A stretch of 64,000 nucleotides of DNA from Bog-877 sp050734135 (GTDB lineage Bacteria; Chloroflexota; Dormibacteria; Aeolococcales; Bog-877), in NCBI GenBank assembly GCA_050734135.1, contig JBOHUG010000114.1, positions 1 to 64,000 of the forward strand. The letters are read 5' to 3'. The position numbers and the translations under genes are program-made. The notes under the pieces are model-generated. The model was given only the letters and a program-made list of their open reading frames with translations. It was not told the origin of the DNA and made no database searches. Below are positions 16,815 through 25,213 of this stretch, piece after piece (position 1 is the stretch's first letter; each line of letters opens with the position of its first letter).

Positions 16815-19700
16815 CTAACCCTCGGCTGGGCGCGCTGATCGCCGACGGGACGCTCCGACGGTTACCGGCGAAGACGGCGACGGCGCAACGTGCGGGCTGC
16901 GACCGGCGGGAAGGCGGGGCGTGGCACGGGCCCGTCTGGCCCGTTTGGCTGCTGGCGGCGATGGCACCCTCTCGTCGCGATCCCGCTCTGAGACGATAAG
17001 GGCCTCCAGGGCGCGGGGCTCCAGTGGTTCGGCGAAGAAGAAGCCCTGGAGCAGGGGGTCGCTGCTCATCGCCTCCAGCAGGGCCACCTGTTCCGCCGTC
17101 TCCACGCCCTCGATCACGACCGTCAGGGATAGGGCGTGGCCCAGTTTGACCACACTCTCCGCCACTGCGGCCCCCGCCTTGCCATCGGTGAGCTTGGCCA
17201 TGAAGGAGCGGTCGATCTTCAGCTCGTCGACCGGAAGGTGCTGCAGCTGCGCCAGGGAGGACTGGCCGGTGCCGAAGTCATCGATGGCGATTCGGATTCC
17301 CAGGTCGCGCAGGGAGCGCAGCTGGGCCGACGCCTGCTTCACATCCTTGACGATCGTGCTCTCGGTCACCTCCAGCAGCAGCTGGTGGGGATCCATCCCG
17401 GAGCTGCTGATCGCCCCCCGCACGTCATCGACCAGGCTCGTCTGCTGGAGCTGACGTGCCGAGACGTTGACCGAGAGCCGCAGCTCTCTGGCGGTCGGAA
17501 ACTGGCGACGCCACTCCCCGACCTGGCGGCACGACTCGTAGAGCACCCACTTGCCGATCGGAACGATCAGACCGGTGGCTTCGGCGACCTCGATGAAGTC
17601 GTCCGGAGAGACGATCGCGGTCCGGTCGGGATCCTTCCAGCGCAGGAGCGCCTCCACGCCCACCAACCGATGCTGGATGGCGCTGAGGATCGGCTGGTAG
17701 AGCATCTGCATCTCGCCCCGTTCGAGGGCGCGCCGGAGCCCGGTTTCGACGTGCATCCGCTCGACCGCCTGCTCGTGCAGGCGGGGATGGAATTCGACGC
17801 ACCGACCCTTGCCGTCGGACTTCGCCTGGTAGAGGGCGATGTCGGCGTCGCGCAGAATCGCCTCGGCGTCGGCGGTCGCGTATTTGGTCGTGATCAGACC
17901 GATGCTGGCGCTGACCGTGACCTCCAGCCCCACCGCGGCCCGGATCGGAAGCGCCAGAACCTCGCCGATTCGATCCGCGATGGCGGTGACGACGGTGGTG
18001 CCGGTCAGCTTCTCGACCAGGACGGCAAACTCGTCTCCGCCGAGCCGGGCGAAGGTGTCAGCCGGCCTCAGGCATTCCCCGATCCGGTGGGTGACCTCCA
18101 GCAGGACCGTGTCCCCGACGGCATGCCCGTAGCTGTCGTTGATGGTCTTGAAGTTGTCCAGGTCGACCGAGAGCAGACCCAGGGTGGAACGGCCATCGCG
18201 GCGCGCGCGTAGGGCGTGCTCCAGGCGGTCGCGCAAGAGCGCCCGGTTGGCCAGCCCGGTCAGCGGATCATGGAGTGCCTGATGGCGGAGCTGGTCCTCC
18301 AGCTCCCGCCGCTCGGTGATGTCGCGACCGGTCACCACCACGGCCTGGACGTAGGTGTCGTGGAGCAGGTTGGTTAGGTTGACCTCGAGGTCTCGCCAGC
18401 TCCCGTCGTGATGGCGAACTCGACACTCCAGCCGGCGCCCGGGGCCCTTGGCCGAGCGGGCCTCCTCGATCGCCCCCAGGATCCGCGCGCAGTCGCTGGG
18501 ATGGAGGATCTCGGTCAGATTGAAGTCCCGCTCGGATTCGAGCCGACGCCCGAGAATGGCCTCGACCGAGGGGCTCAGGTAGCTGAAGGACTCCTCAGGA
18601 CCGATCGCCATGATCAGGTCTGAGGAGTTCTGGACCAGTGAACGGAAACGGCCCTCGCTCCGCCTCAGGTCATCGGAGATGGCCGCCCGGCTGAGCGCCA
18701 GAGCACATTCGTCAGCCAGGATCTCTAGCACCTCCTCCTGCTCCTGAGAGAGTGGCTTAGCGGTGGCGATGGCGAATCCCCCGTGCGGCTGGCCGGCAGT
18801 ATGAAGTGGAATCACTTGGAGGTGAGTCAGTCCGGGGGAGATCTGGAGCGCCTCCAGGAGCGGCGCGCGGTCGGCGCGGACCTCGCTCACCGGCCGGACG
18901 CCCAGGAGCTGCTCGGCCACCCCTGAAGGCAACGTACTCGCCGCCAGCCGGAACTCCTGTGGTGGTCGGTCCAGAGCCCGGTCAGCGGAGATGACCCGGA
19001 ACTCGAGCCGGTCCAGCATCGCCAAGGAGACCTGGACCTGAGTTGGAGCCCCCACCACCTCCGCCGCCACCCGGCGCACCGCCCGGTAGACCGCGGAGGG
19101 ATTGCTGGCCCCCAGCAGCTCGGTGCCAGCCCGCCGCAGAGTCCGCTCGCGCCGGGCCGCGACCTGGCGCCGGGAGATGACCGAGCGCAGGAGCTGCATC
19201 ATGACCGCCGCCATCGCCAGCGCCACCGAGCCGGAGAACCCGTGCTCGAGTGCGGTCGCGGCGCCGGATCCGCCGGCAACCACGGCCATCGCTGCCAGGT
19301 TGGCGGCCACGAAACCGGCCGCAACTCCGATCGAGCCCTCGGGGCTGGCGTAGAAGGCGCGGAAGTAGAGAGCGGCGTAGAGAACCCCGACTGCGCCATA
19401 CGAGTCTGAGGCGCCCACTCCAACCACAAACAGCGCGCACACCGCCAGGACGTCCTTCCAGAACGGGAACCGACCCGTTCGGTAGCCGGAGATCAGCCAC
19501 CACGCCAACCAGCCGATCCCCACGAAGGCGCAGATCCGGAGCTGGCTCTCGGTGTGGGAGAAGAGTCCGATGATCACCAGCGCCAGCGCCAGCGCCACCA
19601 GGGCGATGGCGAGCAGAGCCCACTGGACGCTTGCCAGCAGCCCCGACGGAGGCCGGAATCCGGCACTCCACCGATCCGGCACCAAATTGGTCGCGGGCAT
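16815..19700 (-). CDS. Membrane GAF-PAS-GGDEF-EAL cyclic-di-GMP enzyme
   Basis: 961 residues from the ATG at 19700, which is preceded by AAGGAG at ideal spacing. Order of parts: six or so membrane helices (residues 15-165), a GAF-like domain (about 190-335), a PAS domain (345-460, ending VVVTGRDITERRELEDQLRHQ), a GGDEF domain with intact RLGGDEFAVL (about residue 552) and an EAL domain with VGVEALLRW (about 685), EVTES and DDFGTGQSSL. Both catalytic motifs are intact, so it may make and degrade c-di-GMP, with the sensor domains choosing the balance. The C-terminus is an Arg/Pro-rich tail. A structured leader lies immediately upstream. Confidence 0.93.
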   Translation of the reverse strand: MPATNLVPDRWSAGFRPPSGLLASVQWALLAIALVALALALVIIGLFSHTESQLRICAFVGIGWLAWWLISGYRTGRFPFWKDVLAVCALFVVGVGASDSYGAVGVLYAALYFRAFYASPEGSIGVAAGFVAANLAAMAVVAGGSGAATALEHGFSGSVALAMAAVMMQLLRSVISRRQVAARRERTLRRAGTELLGASNPSAVYRAVRRVAAEVVGAPTQVQVSLAMLDRLEFRVISADRALDRPPQEFRLAASTLPSGVAEQLLGVRPVSEVRADRAPLLEALQISPGLTHLQVIPLHTAGQPHGGFAIATAKPLSQEQEEVLEILADECALALSRAAISDDLRRSEGRFRSLVQNSSDLIMAIGPEESFSYLSPSVEAILGRRLESERDFNLTEILHPSDCARILGAIEEARSAKGPGRRLECRVRHHDGSWRDLEVNLTNLLHDTYVQAVVVTGRDITERRELEDQLRHQALHDPLTGLANRALLRDRLEHALRARRDGRSTLGLLSVDLDNFKTINDSYGHAVGDTVLLEVTHRIGECLRPADTFARLGGDEFAVLVEKLTGTTVVTAIADRIGEVLALPIRAAVGLEVTVSASIGLITTKYATADAEAILRDADIALYQAKSDGKGRCVEFHPRLHEQAVERMHVETGLRRALERGEMQMLYQPILSAIQHRLVGVEALLRWKDPDRTAIVSPDDFIEVAEATGLIVPIGKWVLYESCRQVGEWRRQFPTARELRLSVNVSARQLQQTSLVDDVRGAISSSGMDPHQLLLEVTESTIVKDVKQASAQLRSLRDLGIRIAIDDFGTGQSSLAQLQHLPVDELKIDRSFMAKLTDGKAGAAVAESVVKLGHALSLTVVIEGVETAEQVALLEAMSSDPLLQGFFFAEPLEPRALEALIVSERDRDERVPSPPAAKRARRARATPRLPAGRSPHVAPSPSSPVTVGASRRRSARPAEG

Positions 19701-19715
19701 CAGTCTCCTTGCGAA

Positions 19716-19755
19716 GTCGGAAAATGAGAGGGACACTCTGCCCCTGCTTTCCGAC
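19716..19755 (-). promoter_or_regulatory. Long hairpin in the leader of the GGDEF-EAL gene
   Basis: The arms GTCGGAAA and TTTCCGAC are perfectly complementary and enclose a second imperfect stem (AGAGGGACACTCT region). The hairpin ends six bases before the AAGGAG ribosome binding site of the c-di-GMP enzyme. Upstream of it, between 19756 and about 19850, there is a further helix AAGGGTTG/CAACCTT and a segment GGTAGGTGGCGACGGGCCCGTCGG. A regulatory leader is likely; whether it is a c-di-GMP riboswitch cannot be decided by eye. Confidence 0.45.
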
Positions 19756-19889
19756 TTTGACCGACGGGCCCGTCGCCACCTACCACGGTGCGGTGAAGGT
19801 TGTGCTCGCAACCCTTGACGCACTGCAACGAGCCTCGAAGTGAGGAGCTAGGCCCGCGTACCAGCGCTGAGCAGCTGACTAGCTGAAGC

Positions 19890-20612
19890 TCACTCCTCGG
19901 CGGCCGAGGTGGCCACCGTCCGGGGGCGGGCGGGCGCATTGGCGCCGAACCGGCCCAGGCTGAGGAACCCGGCAAACATGATGGCCGCCCCCACCGACTC
20001 GAAGACCCCGAGCTCGGTCAGGTTTCCGCCCACTGTCTTGGCCAAAGCGAAGCCGAGGGCGACCAGCAGGGCCCCCACCGTCAGGAGCACGTTGCAGAGA
20101 ACCCGGTCGATGCCGGCCCGGGACTGGATGAAGCGGTACGCCGAGAAAGCGGAACCCCCGGCTAGAACCAGAGTGCCCAGGATGTTGAACCCGACCGCGG
20201 CCACGAAAAGGGGCGTGCCGTGGCCGGCCAGCGCCCCCCCCAGAACTCCGGCGCTGGTACTGAGCTGGGCCGCGTTGACCGGCACCACGGCCGCATCCAC
20301 TGCAAGTACCAGCGTGAGGACCACCAGGACGGCCGCGCAGCTCTTGGCAACTCGCGCTGGGGCCATGAGGAAGGTCGTCCCCAGGGCTAGATAGATCACC
20401 CCCAACACGCCCCCCAGCAGGTAGAAGGCCCGGAAGAGCGGGACGGAGAAGCCGTCTGCCTGGCCCAGCGCCTGGGTGAAGGCCGCCGCCGCGAAGATGG
20501 CCAGACCGGATCCCCAGGCAGCAAACGCCGGTCTTCGACTGCGCCACCAGCGCGACCAGACCACCGCCGAAAAGGCCGCTCCCAAAAGGCAGGCCGCCAC
20601 CGCTGCGCCCAT
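19890..20612 (-). CDS. Hypothetical membrane protein with about seven helices
   Basis: 240 residues from an ATG preceded by GGGGGAGA. Hydrophobic helices run through nearly the whole sequence, for example AAVAACLLGAAFSAVVW, FYLLGGVLGVIYLALGTTFL and VLLTVGALLVALGFALAK, and the final 25 residues are polar. I recognise no domain or active-site motif. It is divergent from the aldo/keto reductase gene and precedes the c-di-GMP gene in the same direction with a gap of about 190 bases that contains the structured leader. Confidence 0.65.
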   Translation of the reverse strand: MGAAVAACLLGAAFSAVVWSRWWRSRRPAFAAWGSGLAIFAAAAFTQALGQADGFSVPLFRAFYLLGGVLGVIYLALGTTFLMAPARVAKSCAAVLVVLTLVLAVDAAVVPVNAAQLSTSAGVLGGALAGHGTPLFVAAVGFNILGTLVLAGGSAFSAYRFIQSRAGIDRVLCNVLLTVGALLVALGFALAKTVGGNLTELGVFESVGAAIMFAGFLSLGRFGANAPARPRTVATSAAEE

Positions 20613-20704
20613 CTTCTCCCCCGCGTGTCGCCGCCCACCGCCCGGTGAGGCGAGGGTAGCACTCGGCGGCCGCTGGCGAGTTAGTCGCCGGCCATAATCT
20701 GCAG

Positions 20705-21676
20705 GTGCGCTACATCGATCTCGACGGTCGGCGACTGTCCGTCGTCGGGCTCGGCTGCTGGCAGTTCGGAGAGAAGCAGTGGGGGTACGGCACCGAGTAC
20801 ACGCAGTCTGATTCCCTGGCCGTGATCCAGCGGGCTCTGGAGCTCGGGGTCACCGTCTTCGACACCGCCGAGCTTTACGGTTCGGGGCGGAGCGAGATGC
20901 TGGTCGGAACCGCCCTCAGCTCCTGGACCGGGGATCGCTTCTTGGCCACCAAGTTCCTCCCCATCGTGCCCACGCCCAGGGTCATGGTCGCCCACTGCGC
21001 CAGGAGCTTGGACCGACTCCAGGTCCCCTTGGTGGACCTGTACCAGATCCATTGGCCCAATCCAGTCGTGCCCCTGGCGAGACAGATGGATGGGATGCGC
21101 AAGATCCTCTCACTGGGAATGAGCCACTATGCCGGGGTCAGCAACTTCTCGCTGGGCCGCTGGATCGCTGCGGAACGCCACCTCGGCCAACCAGTGATCT
21201 CCAACCAGGTGGCGTACAACCTCCTCCACCGAGGGCCGGAGCAGCGGGGGCTGGTCAAGTACGCCCAGGAGCACTCCCGGCTGATCCTAGCCTACAGCCC
21301 ACTCGCTCAGGGAGTCCTCAGCGGCCGCTATCTGCCGGGTCACGCTCCCCGCGACCTGCGCTTGGGCAATGCCTTGTTCAGCGATACCGCCCTGCTGGCC
21401 GCCCTACCCCTTCTGGCGACGATTCGGGAGATCGCCGAAGCCCACCGGTGCAGCTCCGCCCAGGTGGCGCTCGCCTATCTGATTGCCCAACCGCAGGTGA
21501 TCGTGATCCCGGGGGCCAAGTCGATCTCCCAGTTGGAGTCGAACGTGGCCGCCGCCGATCTGGAGCTGGCCGACCAGGAGCTGGACGCCCTCCGCCGCAC
21601 GGCCGACCTATTCCACTTCTCGCGGTTGCGGGCCTTCGGCCAGCTGTCCAGGCGGCGGTTGCCCCACCGGCAGTAG
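20705..21676 (+). CDS. Aldo/keto reductase
   Basis: 323 residues, normal for the family. The catalytic tetrad can be placed: Asp and Tyr in TVFDTAELYGSGRSE, Lys in FLATKFLP, His in DLYQIHWPNP. The NADPH-binding end of the barrel shows VIPGAKSISQLESNVAAAD. It should reduce an aldehyde or ketone with NADPH in the cytosol; physiological substrate unknown. The GTG at 20705 begins right at the family's N-terminal strand (RYIDLDGRRLSVVGLGCW) so no longer start is needed. The neighbours give no pathway. Confidence 0.9.
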   Translation: MRYIDLDGRRLSVVGLGCWQFGEKQWGYGTEYTQSDSLAVIQRALELGVTVFDTAELYGSGRSEMLVGTALSSWTGDRFLATKFLPIVPTPRVMVAHCARSLDRLQVPLVDLYQIHWPNPVVPLARQMDGMRKILSLGMSHYAGVSNFSLGRWIAAERHLGQPVISNQVAYNLLHRGPEQRGLVKYAQEHSRLILAYSPLAQGVLSGRYLPGHAPRDLRLGNALFSDTALLAALPLLATIREIAEAHRCSSAQVALAYLIAQPQVIVIPGAKSISQLESNVAAADLELADQELDALRRTADLFHFSRLRAFGQLSRRRLPHRQ

Positions 21677-21687
21677 CAGGTAGACGC

Positions 21688-22341
21688 CTAGGTCGCCCCT
21701 TCTTGGGGCTCATCCGGATCACCGAGCGCCCAGTGCTCGAGCCGGCTCCGAGCGACGATCAGGCCCAGCGCCAGCAGCGCCAGCAGCGCCAGCAGGGCTA
21801 TTCCGGCCCCGACGCTGATCCAGGTGAGCGCGCCGCCGAAGCGGTGATAGGCACGACCGAGCTCGAATCCGAGGAGACCGTAGGCGGTGGCCCAGGCCGC
21901 CCCGCCCAGGGCGTTGAAGAGCAGGAAGGTGCGGTAGCGCATCTCGGCCGCTCCGGCTACGATCGCCCCGAAGGTGCGCACCACCGCCACGAAGCGTGCC
22001 ACGAACACCGCCAGCGGACCGCGGTGCTCGAAGAACCGGTGGAGCTGGCTCAGCCGCGGAGGCGTCAGCCGAATCCAACCCCCAAAGCGCAAGAGCAGTC
22101 GGTGGCCGAAGAGCCGCCCCAGGCCATATCCCAGGTTGTCCCCCATGATGGCGCCAACCGCCGCTGCCAACACCACCCCGGCAATGCTGAGATGGCCCGT
22201 CGTGGCAGCGTAGACGGCGGCCACCACCAGAACCGTCTCGCCGGGGAAGGGAATCCCTGTGCTCTCCACCAGCGGCGCGACGAACACCGCGGCGTAGCCG
22301 TAGGCGTGGAGCAGATGGTCCGGGCTAAGGTCAAGCGCCAC
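21688..22341 (-). CDS. DedA family membrane protein (SNARE-associated)
   Basis: 217 residues from the GTG at 22341, one base after the stop of the DUF72 gene; a longer form starting inside that gene is possible but adds only a polar leader. The DedA signature is clear: APLVESTGIPFPGETVLVVAA, the segment GDNLGYGLGRLFG, and ARFVAVVRTFGAIVAGAAEM with the conserved Arg residues. DedA proteins are membrane carriers or scramblases linked to undecaprenyl-phosphate recycling and envelope fitness. The last helix is encoded by a short tandem repeat giving ALLALLALLAL. Confidence 0.9.
   Translation of the reverse strand: MALDLSPDHLLHAYGYAAVFVAPLVESTGIPFPGETVLVVAAVYAATTGHLSIAGVVLAAAVGAIMGDNLGYGLGRLFGHRLLLRFGGWIRLTPPRLSQLHRFFEHRGPLAVFVARFVAVVRTFGAIVAGAAEMRYRTFLLFNALGGAAWATAYGLLGFELGRAYHRFGGALTWISVGAGIALLALLALLALGLIVARSRLEHWALGDPDEPQEGAT
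21766..21797. repeat. Short 9-bp tandem repeat inside the DedA gene
   Basis: About three and a half copies of CAGCGCCAG occur in a row. On the coding (minus) strand they give Leu-Leu-Ala repeats in the last membrane helix, so a slip by one unit would add or remove three residues in frame. Confidence 0.6.
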
Positions 22342-22342
22342 C

Positions 22343-23239
22343 TCAGGAGGGGGGCCCGTACGGCAGAGGCGGTTCAGCCACCTCCGGTGGGGGGCCATCC
22401 GGAACCATGCCTTTGGAAGGTGGCAGGTGGAGGTCCAGGATCTCTGCCATCTGCAGCCCGTTCACCACCGCGTAGTTGGATCGATTGTTGTTGAAGAGCA
22501 GGTGGACCTCAGCTGACTCGCTCGCCAGCCGTCGGACGTCCGCCTCCCACTCTCGTAGCTCCTCCAGCGAGTAGAGGTAGTTGAAGCGATCGCCCGAGGT
22601 CTTCCCTCGGGCGTACCAGGTTTTCGAATTGCGGCCGTGAAAACGGACGGCAGCCAGCCGCCGGTCGGTCACCTCGACCAGGCGGGGGAAGGAGCCCGAA
22701 CCCAGCTGGGGCTCGTCAACGGCGCAGAGCGAAACCCGAGACTCACTCAGCAGATCCAGGAGTTGCTCGAAGCGCTCGGGGTCGGCCCAACTCCGGTTGC
22801 GCATCTCCACGATCAGGAGGTCGTCGGGATGACGGTCCCGCAGCCGAGCTAACCGATCCAGATTGAGCGGCGAGGCTCCGAACCAGGGTGGGAACTGGTA
22901 GTGAATGGCCCCCAACTTGCCACTGTCCCGGAGCGGGAAGAGACAGGCAGCAAACTGGCTCTCCTCGGCGGCTGTGGGGTCGCGCGGGTGGCCTCCCTCA
23001 CGCTCGTGGTAGGTCAGTGAACGGTAGGCCTTCACATTGAAAAGGAAGTTCTCTGGAGTGCCCTCCGCCCAGCTGGCGGTCCGGTGCGGCGGCGGGATCC
23101 CGTAGTAGGTGCTGTCCACCTCCACCAGGGGGAAGAAGCGGGCGTAGTAGGCGAGGCGACCGGCGGGTGGCAGTCCGGTGGGGTAAAACCCCTGGTGGTC
23201 GCTCCAGTTGCAGGTGCCGACCAGGATCTGACCCGCCAT
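22343..23239 (-). CDS. DUF72 domain protein (YecE-like)
   Basis: 298 residues, typical for this TIM-barrel-like family. Family marks: start MAGQILVGTCNWSD, then FPLVEVDSTYYGIPPPHRTASWA, NFLFNVKAYRSLTYHERE, VEMRNRSWADPERFEQLLDL, and the C-terminal YLFNNNRSNYAV-like segment HLLFNNNRSNYAVVNG. The biochemical role of DUF72 is not established. The ATG at 23239 places the first strand directly at the N-terminus. DedA follows one base after its stop, so the two are probably translated together. Confidence 0.9.
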   Translation of the reverse strand: MAGQILVGTCNWSDHQGFYPTGLPPAGRLAYYARFFPLVEVDSTYYGIPPPHRTASWAEGTPENFLFNVKAYRSLTYHEREGGHPRDPTAAEESQFAACLFPLRDSGKLGAIHYQFPPWFGASPLNLDRLARLRDRHPDDLLIVEMRNRSWADPERFEQLLDLLSESRVSLCAVDEPQLGSGSFPRLVEVTDRRLAAVRFHGRNSKTWYARGKTSGDRFNYLYSLEELREWEADVRRLASESAEVHLLFNNNRSNYAVVNGLQMAEILDLHLPPSKGMVPDGPPPEVAEPPLPYGPPS

Positions 23240-23377
23240 CGGCCCATGCTCGCAGGTCGAGGTCCTCCAGATCAGCCGGGGCGGTGACCGGTAGCCGAGT
23301 TGGAAGTGCCTGGGCCCCCGATGGGACTACGATGGTTGTTGGGTAGGTCACTGTAGTTCGGCAACTGGGAGGAGACC

Positions 23378-25213
23378 GTGACGGAGCAGGGTTCCGTCGA
23401 CCTCAATGTGGTCGCCTCGACCGTAAATGGGTCGGGCAGTCAGTCGGCCAACCTGGTACTTACCCGGGCGGTGTTCGCGATGGGGATCCCAGTCGCCCCC
23501 AAGAACCTGTTCCCCTCCAACATCGAGGGACTTCCAACTTGGTTCTACCTCAGGGCAAATTCTCGGGGATACCAGGCGGGGCGCAGACGCGCCGACCTGC
23601 TGGTCGCCCTGGACCGAGCTACCTTCCAGGCGGACATCTCGAGGCTCGAACCCGGAGGAGTGCTGGTGTACGAGGAGGCGTTCGGGCCGCCCCAGCTGGA
23701 CGAGGTGGTTCCCCCCCATTTGTATCCGGTGCCGTTCGGCAAGCTAGCCAAGGCGTCGGTCCCGGATCCCGATCTCCGCAAGTACCTGACCAACATCATT
23801 TACGTGGGAGTGGTGGCCGAGATCCTGGGCATCCCCGACTCGGCTCTTGAGTCGGCGCTTACGCAGCAGTTCCGCTCGAAGCCGAAGGCGCTGGCCGCCA
23901 ATCGCGACGCGATCGCGCTGGGCCGGGATTATTTCCAGACCAACCTGACCAAGACCGACCAACTGAAGCTGCGTCCGCTGGCGGCCAGGCCCGGCCAGCT
24001 CCTGCTGGAGGGCAATCAGACCGCCGCCCTGGGCGCGATCATGGGCGGCTGCACGGTCCTGGCCTGGTATCCGATCACGCCCAGCTCTTCGCTGGCCGAG
24101 CATGTGATCGGCCTGGCGGATCGATTCCGCATCGATCCCGAGACCAAGGAGCGGCGGATCGCCACCATCCAGGCGGAGGATGAACTGGCAGCCGCCGGAA
24201 TGGTGCTGGGGGCGGGCTGGGCCGGAGCTCGGGCCATGACCACCACCTCCGGTCCCGGGATCTCCCTGATGGCCGAGTTCGTGGGTCTCGGTTACTACGC
24301 GGAGATCCCCGGTGTCTTCGTTGACATTCAGCGAGTTGGCCCCTCCACCGGTCTCCCTACCCGGACCATGCAGGGGGACGTGACCTTCGCCTACACCCTC
24401 TCTCACGGCGACACCCGCCATCCGGTGCTGCTGCCCGGAACCGTTCGCGAGTGCTATGAGTTCCTGCAGCAGGCCTTCGACCTGGCCGAGCAGCTCCAGA
24501 CTCCGGTCTTCGTCCTCTCAGATCTAGACTTGGGCATGAACCTCTGGATGACAGAGCCCCTTCCTTACCCGGAACAGGGCTTCGACCGCGGCAAGGTCCT
24601 CGACAAGGAGGCGCTCAATCATATGTCGCGCTTTGAGCGCTACCGGGACGTGGATGGTGACGGCATCCCCTGGCGGACGGTGCCGGGTACCGAGCATCCC
24701 CTGGCGGCCTACTTCACCCGCGGCTCCGGTCACGACGAGGCCGCTCGCTACACCGAGAGCGACGAGACCTACACCCGGGTGATGGACCGGCTGGCGCGCA
24801 AGCTGGAGAACGGGCGCCACCGGCTGCCCGCCCCGCTGCTCGAGGGGGAGCCTGCTGCCGTGGGCATCGTCGCCTACGGCAGCTCTCACCACGCGGTGGT
24901 CGAGGCCCGGGACATCCTCGCCACTGCTGGGATCCCAACCGACTACCTGCGACTGCGAGCCCTCCCCGTGGCCAAGGGAGCCGCCGACTTCGTGGCTGGC
25001 CACTCCCGGGTCTACGTGGTGGACCAGAATCGCGATGGCCAGATGTGGCAGATCCTCCAGGTGGAGCTGGGGCCTTCCCTGTCCGAGCGGTTACGCTCGG
25101 TGCGCCACTACGACGGCCTGCCGCTTTTCGCTGTCGATCTTGTCGCCGCCATCCAGCACTTGGAGGCCGCCGACCAGGTGGTCGAAGGGGCGGTTGCGGA
25201 GATGGCGCGCTGA
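23378..25213 (+). CDS. korA: 2-oxoacid:acceptor oxidoreductase, fused gamma-alpha subunit
   Basis: 611 residues from a GTG with GGGAGGAG ahead of it. Residues 15-190 are the gamma domain (NGSGSQSANLVLTRAVFAMG) and residues 200-611 the alpha domain with the TPP-region marks GNQTAALGAIMGGCTVLAWY and the conserved YPITPSSSLAEHV, TIQAEDELAAAGMVLGAGWAG. With KorB it decarboxylates 2-oxoglutarate (or another 2-oxoacid) to the acyl-CoA and passes electrons to ferredoxin, replacing the lipoate-dependent dehydrogenase in the TCA cycle. The stop overlaps the KorB start (TGATG). The exact 2-oxoacid is an inference from the family. Confidence 0.9.
   Translation: MTEQGSVDLNVVASTVNGSGSQSANLVLTRAVFAMGIPVAPKNLFPSNIEGLPTWFYLRANSRGYQAGRRRADLLVALDRATFQADISRLEPGGVLVYEEAFGPPQLDEVVPPHLYPVPFGKLAKASVPDPDLRKYLTNIIYVGVVAEILGIPDSALESALTQQFRSKPKALAANRDAIALGRDYFQTNLTKTDQLKLRPLAARPGQLLLEGNQTAALGAIMGGCTVLAWYPITPSSSLAEHVIGLADRFRIDPETKERRIATIQAEDELAAAGMVLGAGWAGARAMTTTSGPGISLMAEFVGLGYYAEIPGVFVDIQRVGPSTGLPTRTMQGDVTFAYTLSHGDTRHPVLLPGTVRECYEFLQQAFDLAEQLQTPVFVLSDLDLGMNLWMTEPLPYPEQGFDRGKVLDKEALNHMSRFERYRDVDGDGIPWRTVPGTEHPLAAYFTRGSGHDEAARYTESDETYTRVMDRLARKLENGRHRLPAPLLEGEPAAVGIVAYGSSHHAVVEARDILATAGIPTDYLRLRALPVAKGAADFVAGHSRVYVVDQNRDGQMWQILQVELGPSLSERLRSVRHYDGLPLFAVDLVAAIQHLEAADQVVEGAVAEMAR

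Noticed and set aside
21766..21797. Short tandem repeat as a phase-variation switch
   Set aside because: The unit is 9 bases, so slippage keeps the frame and cannot switch the gene off.
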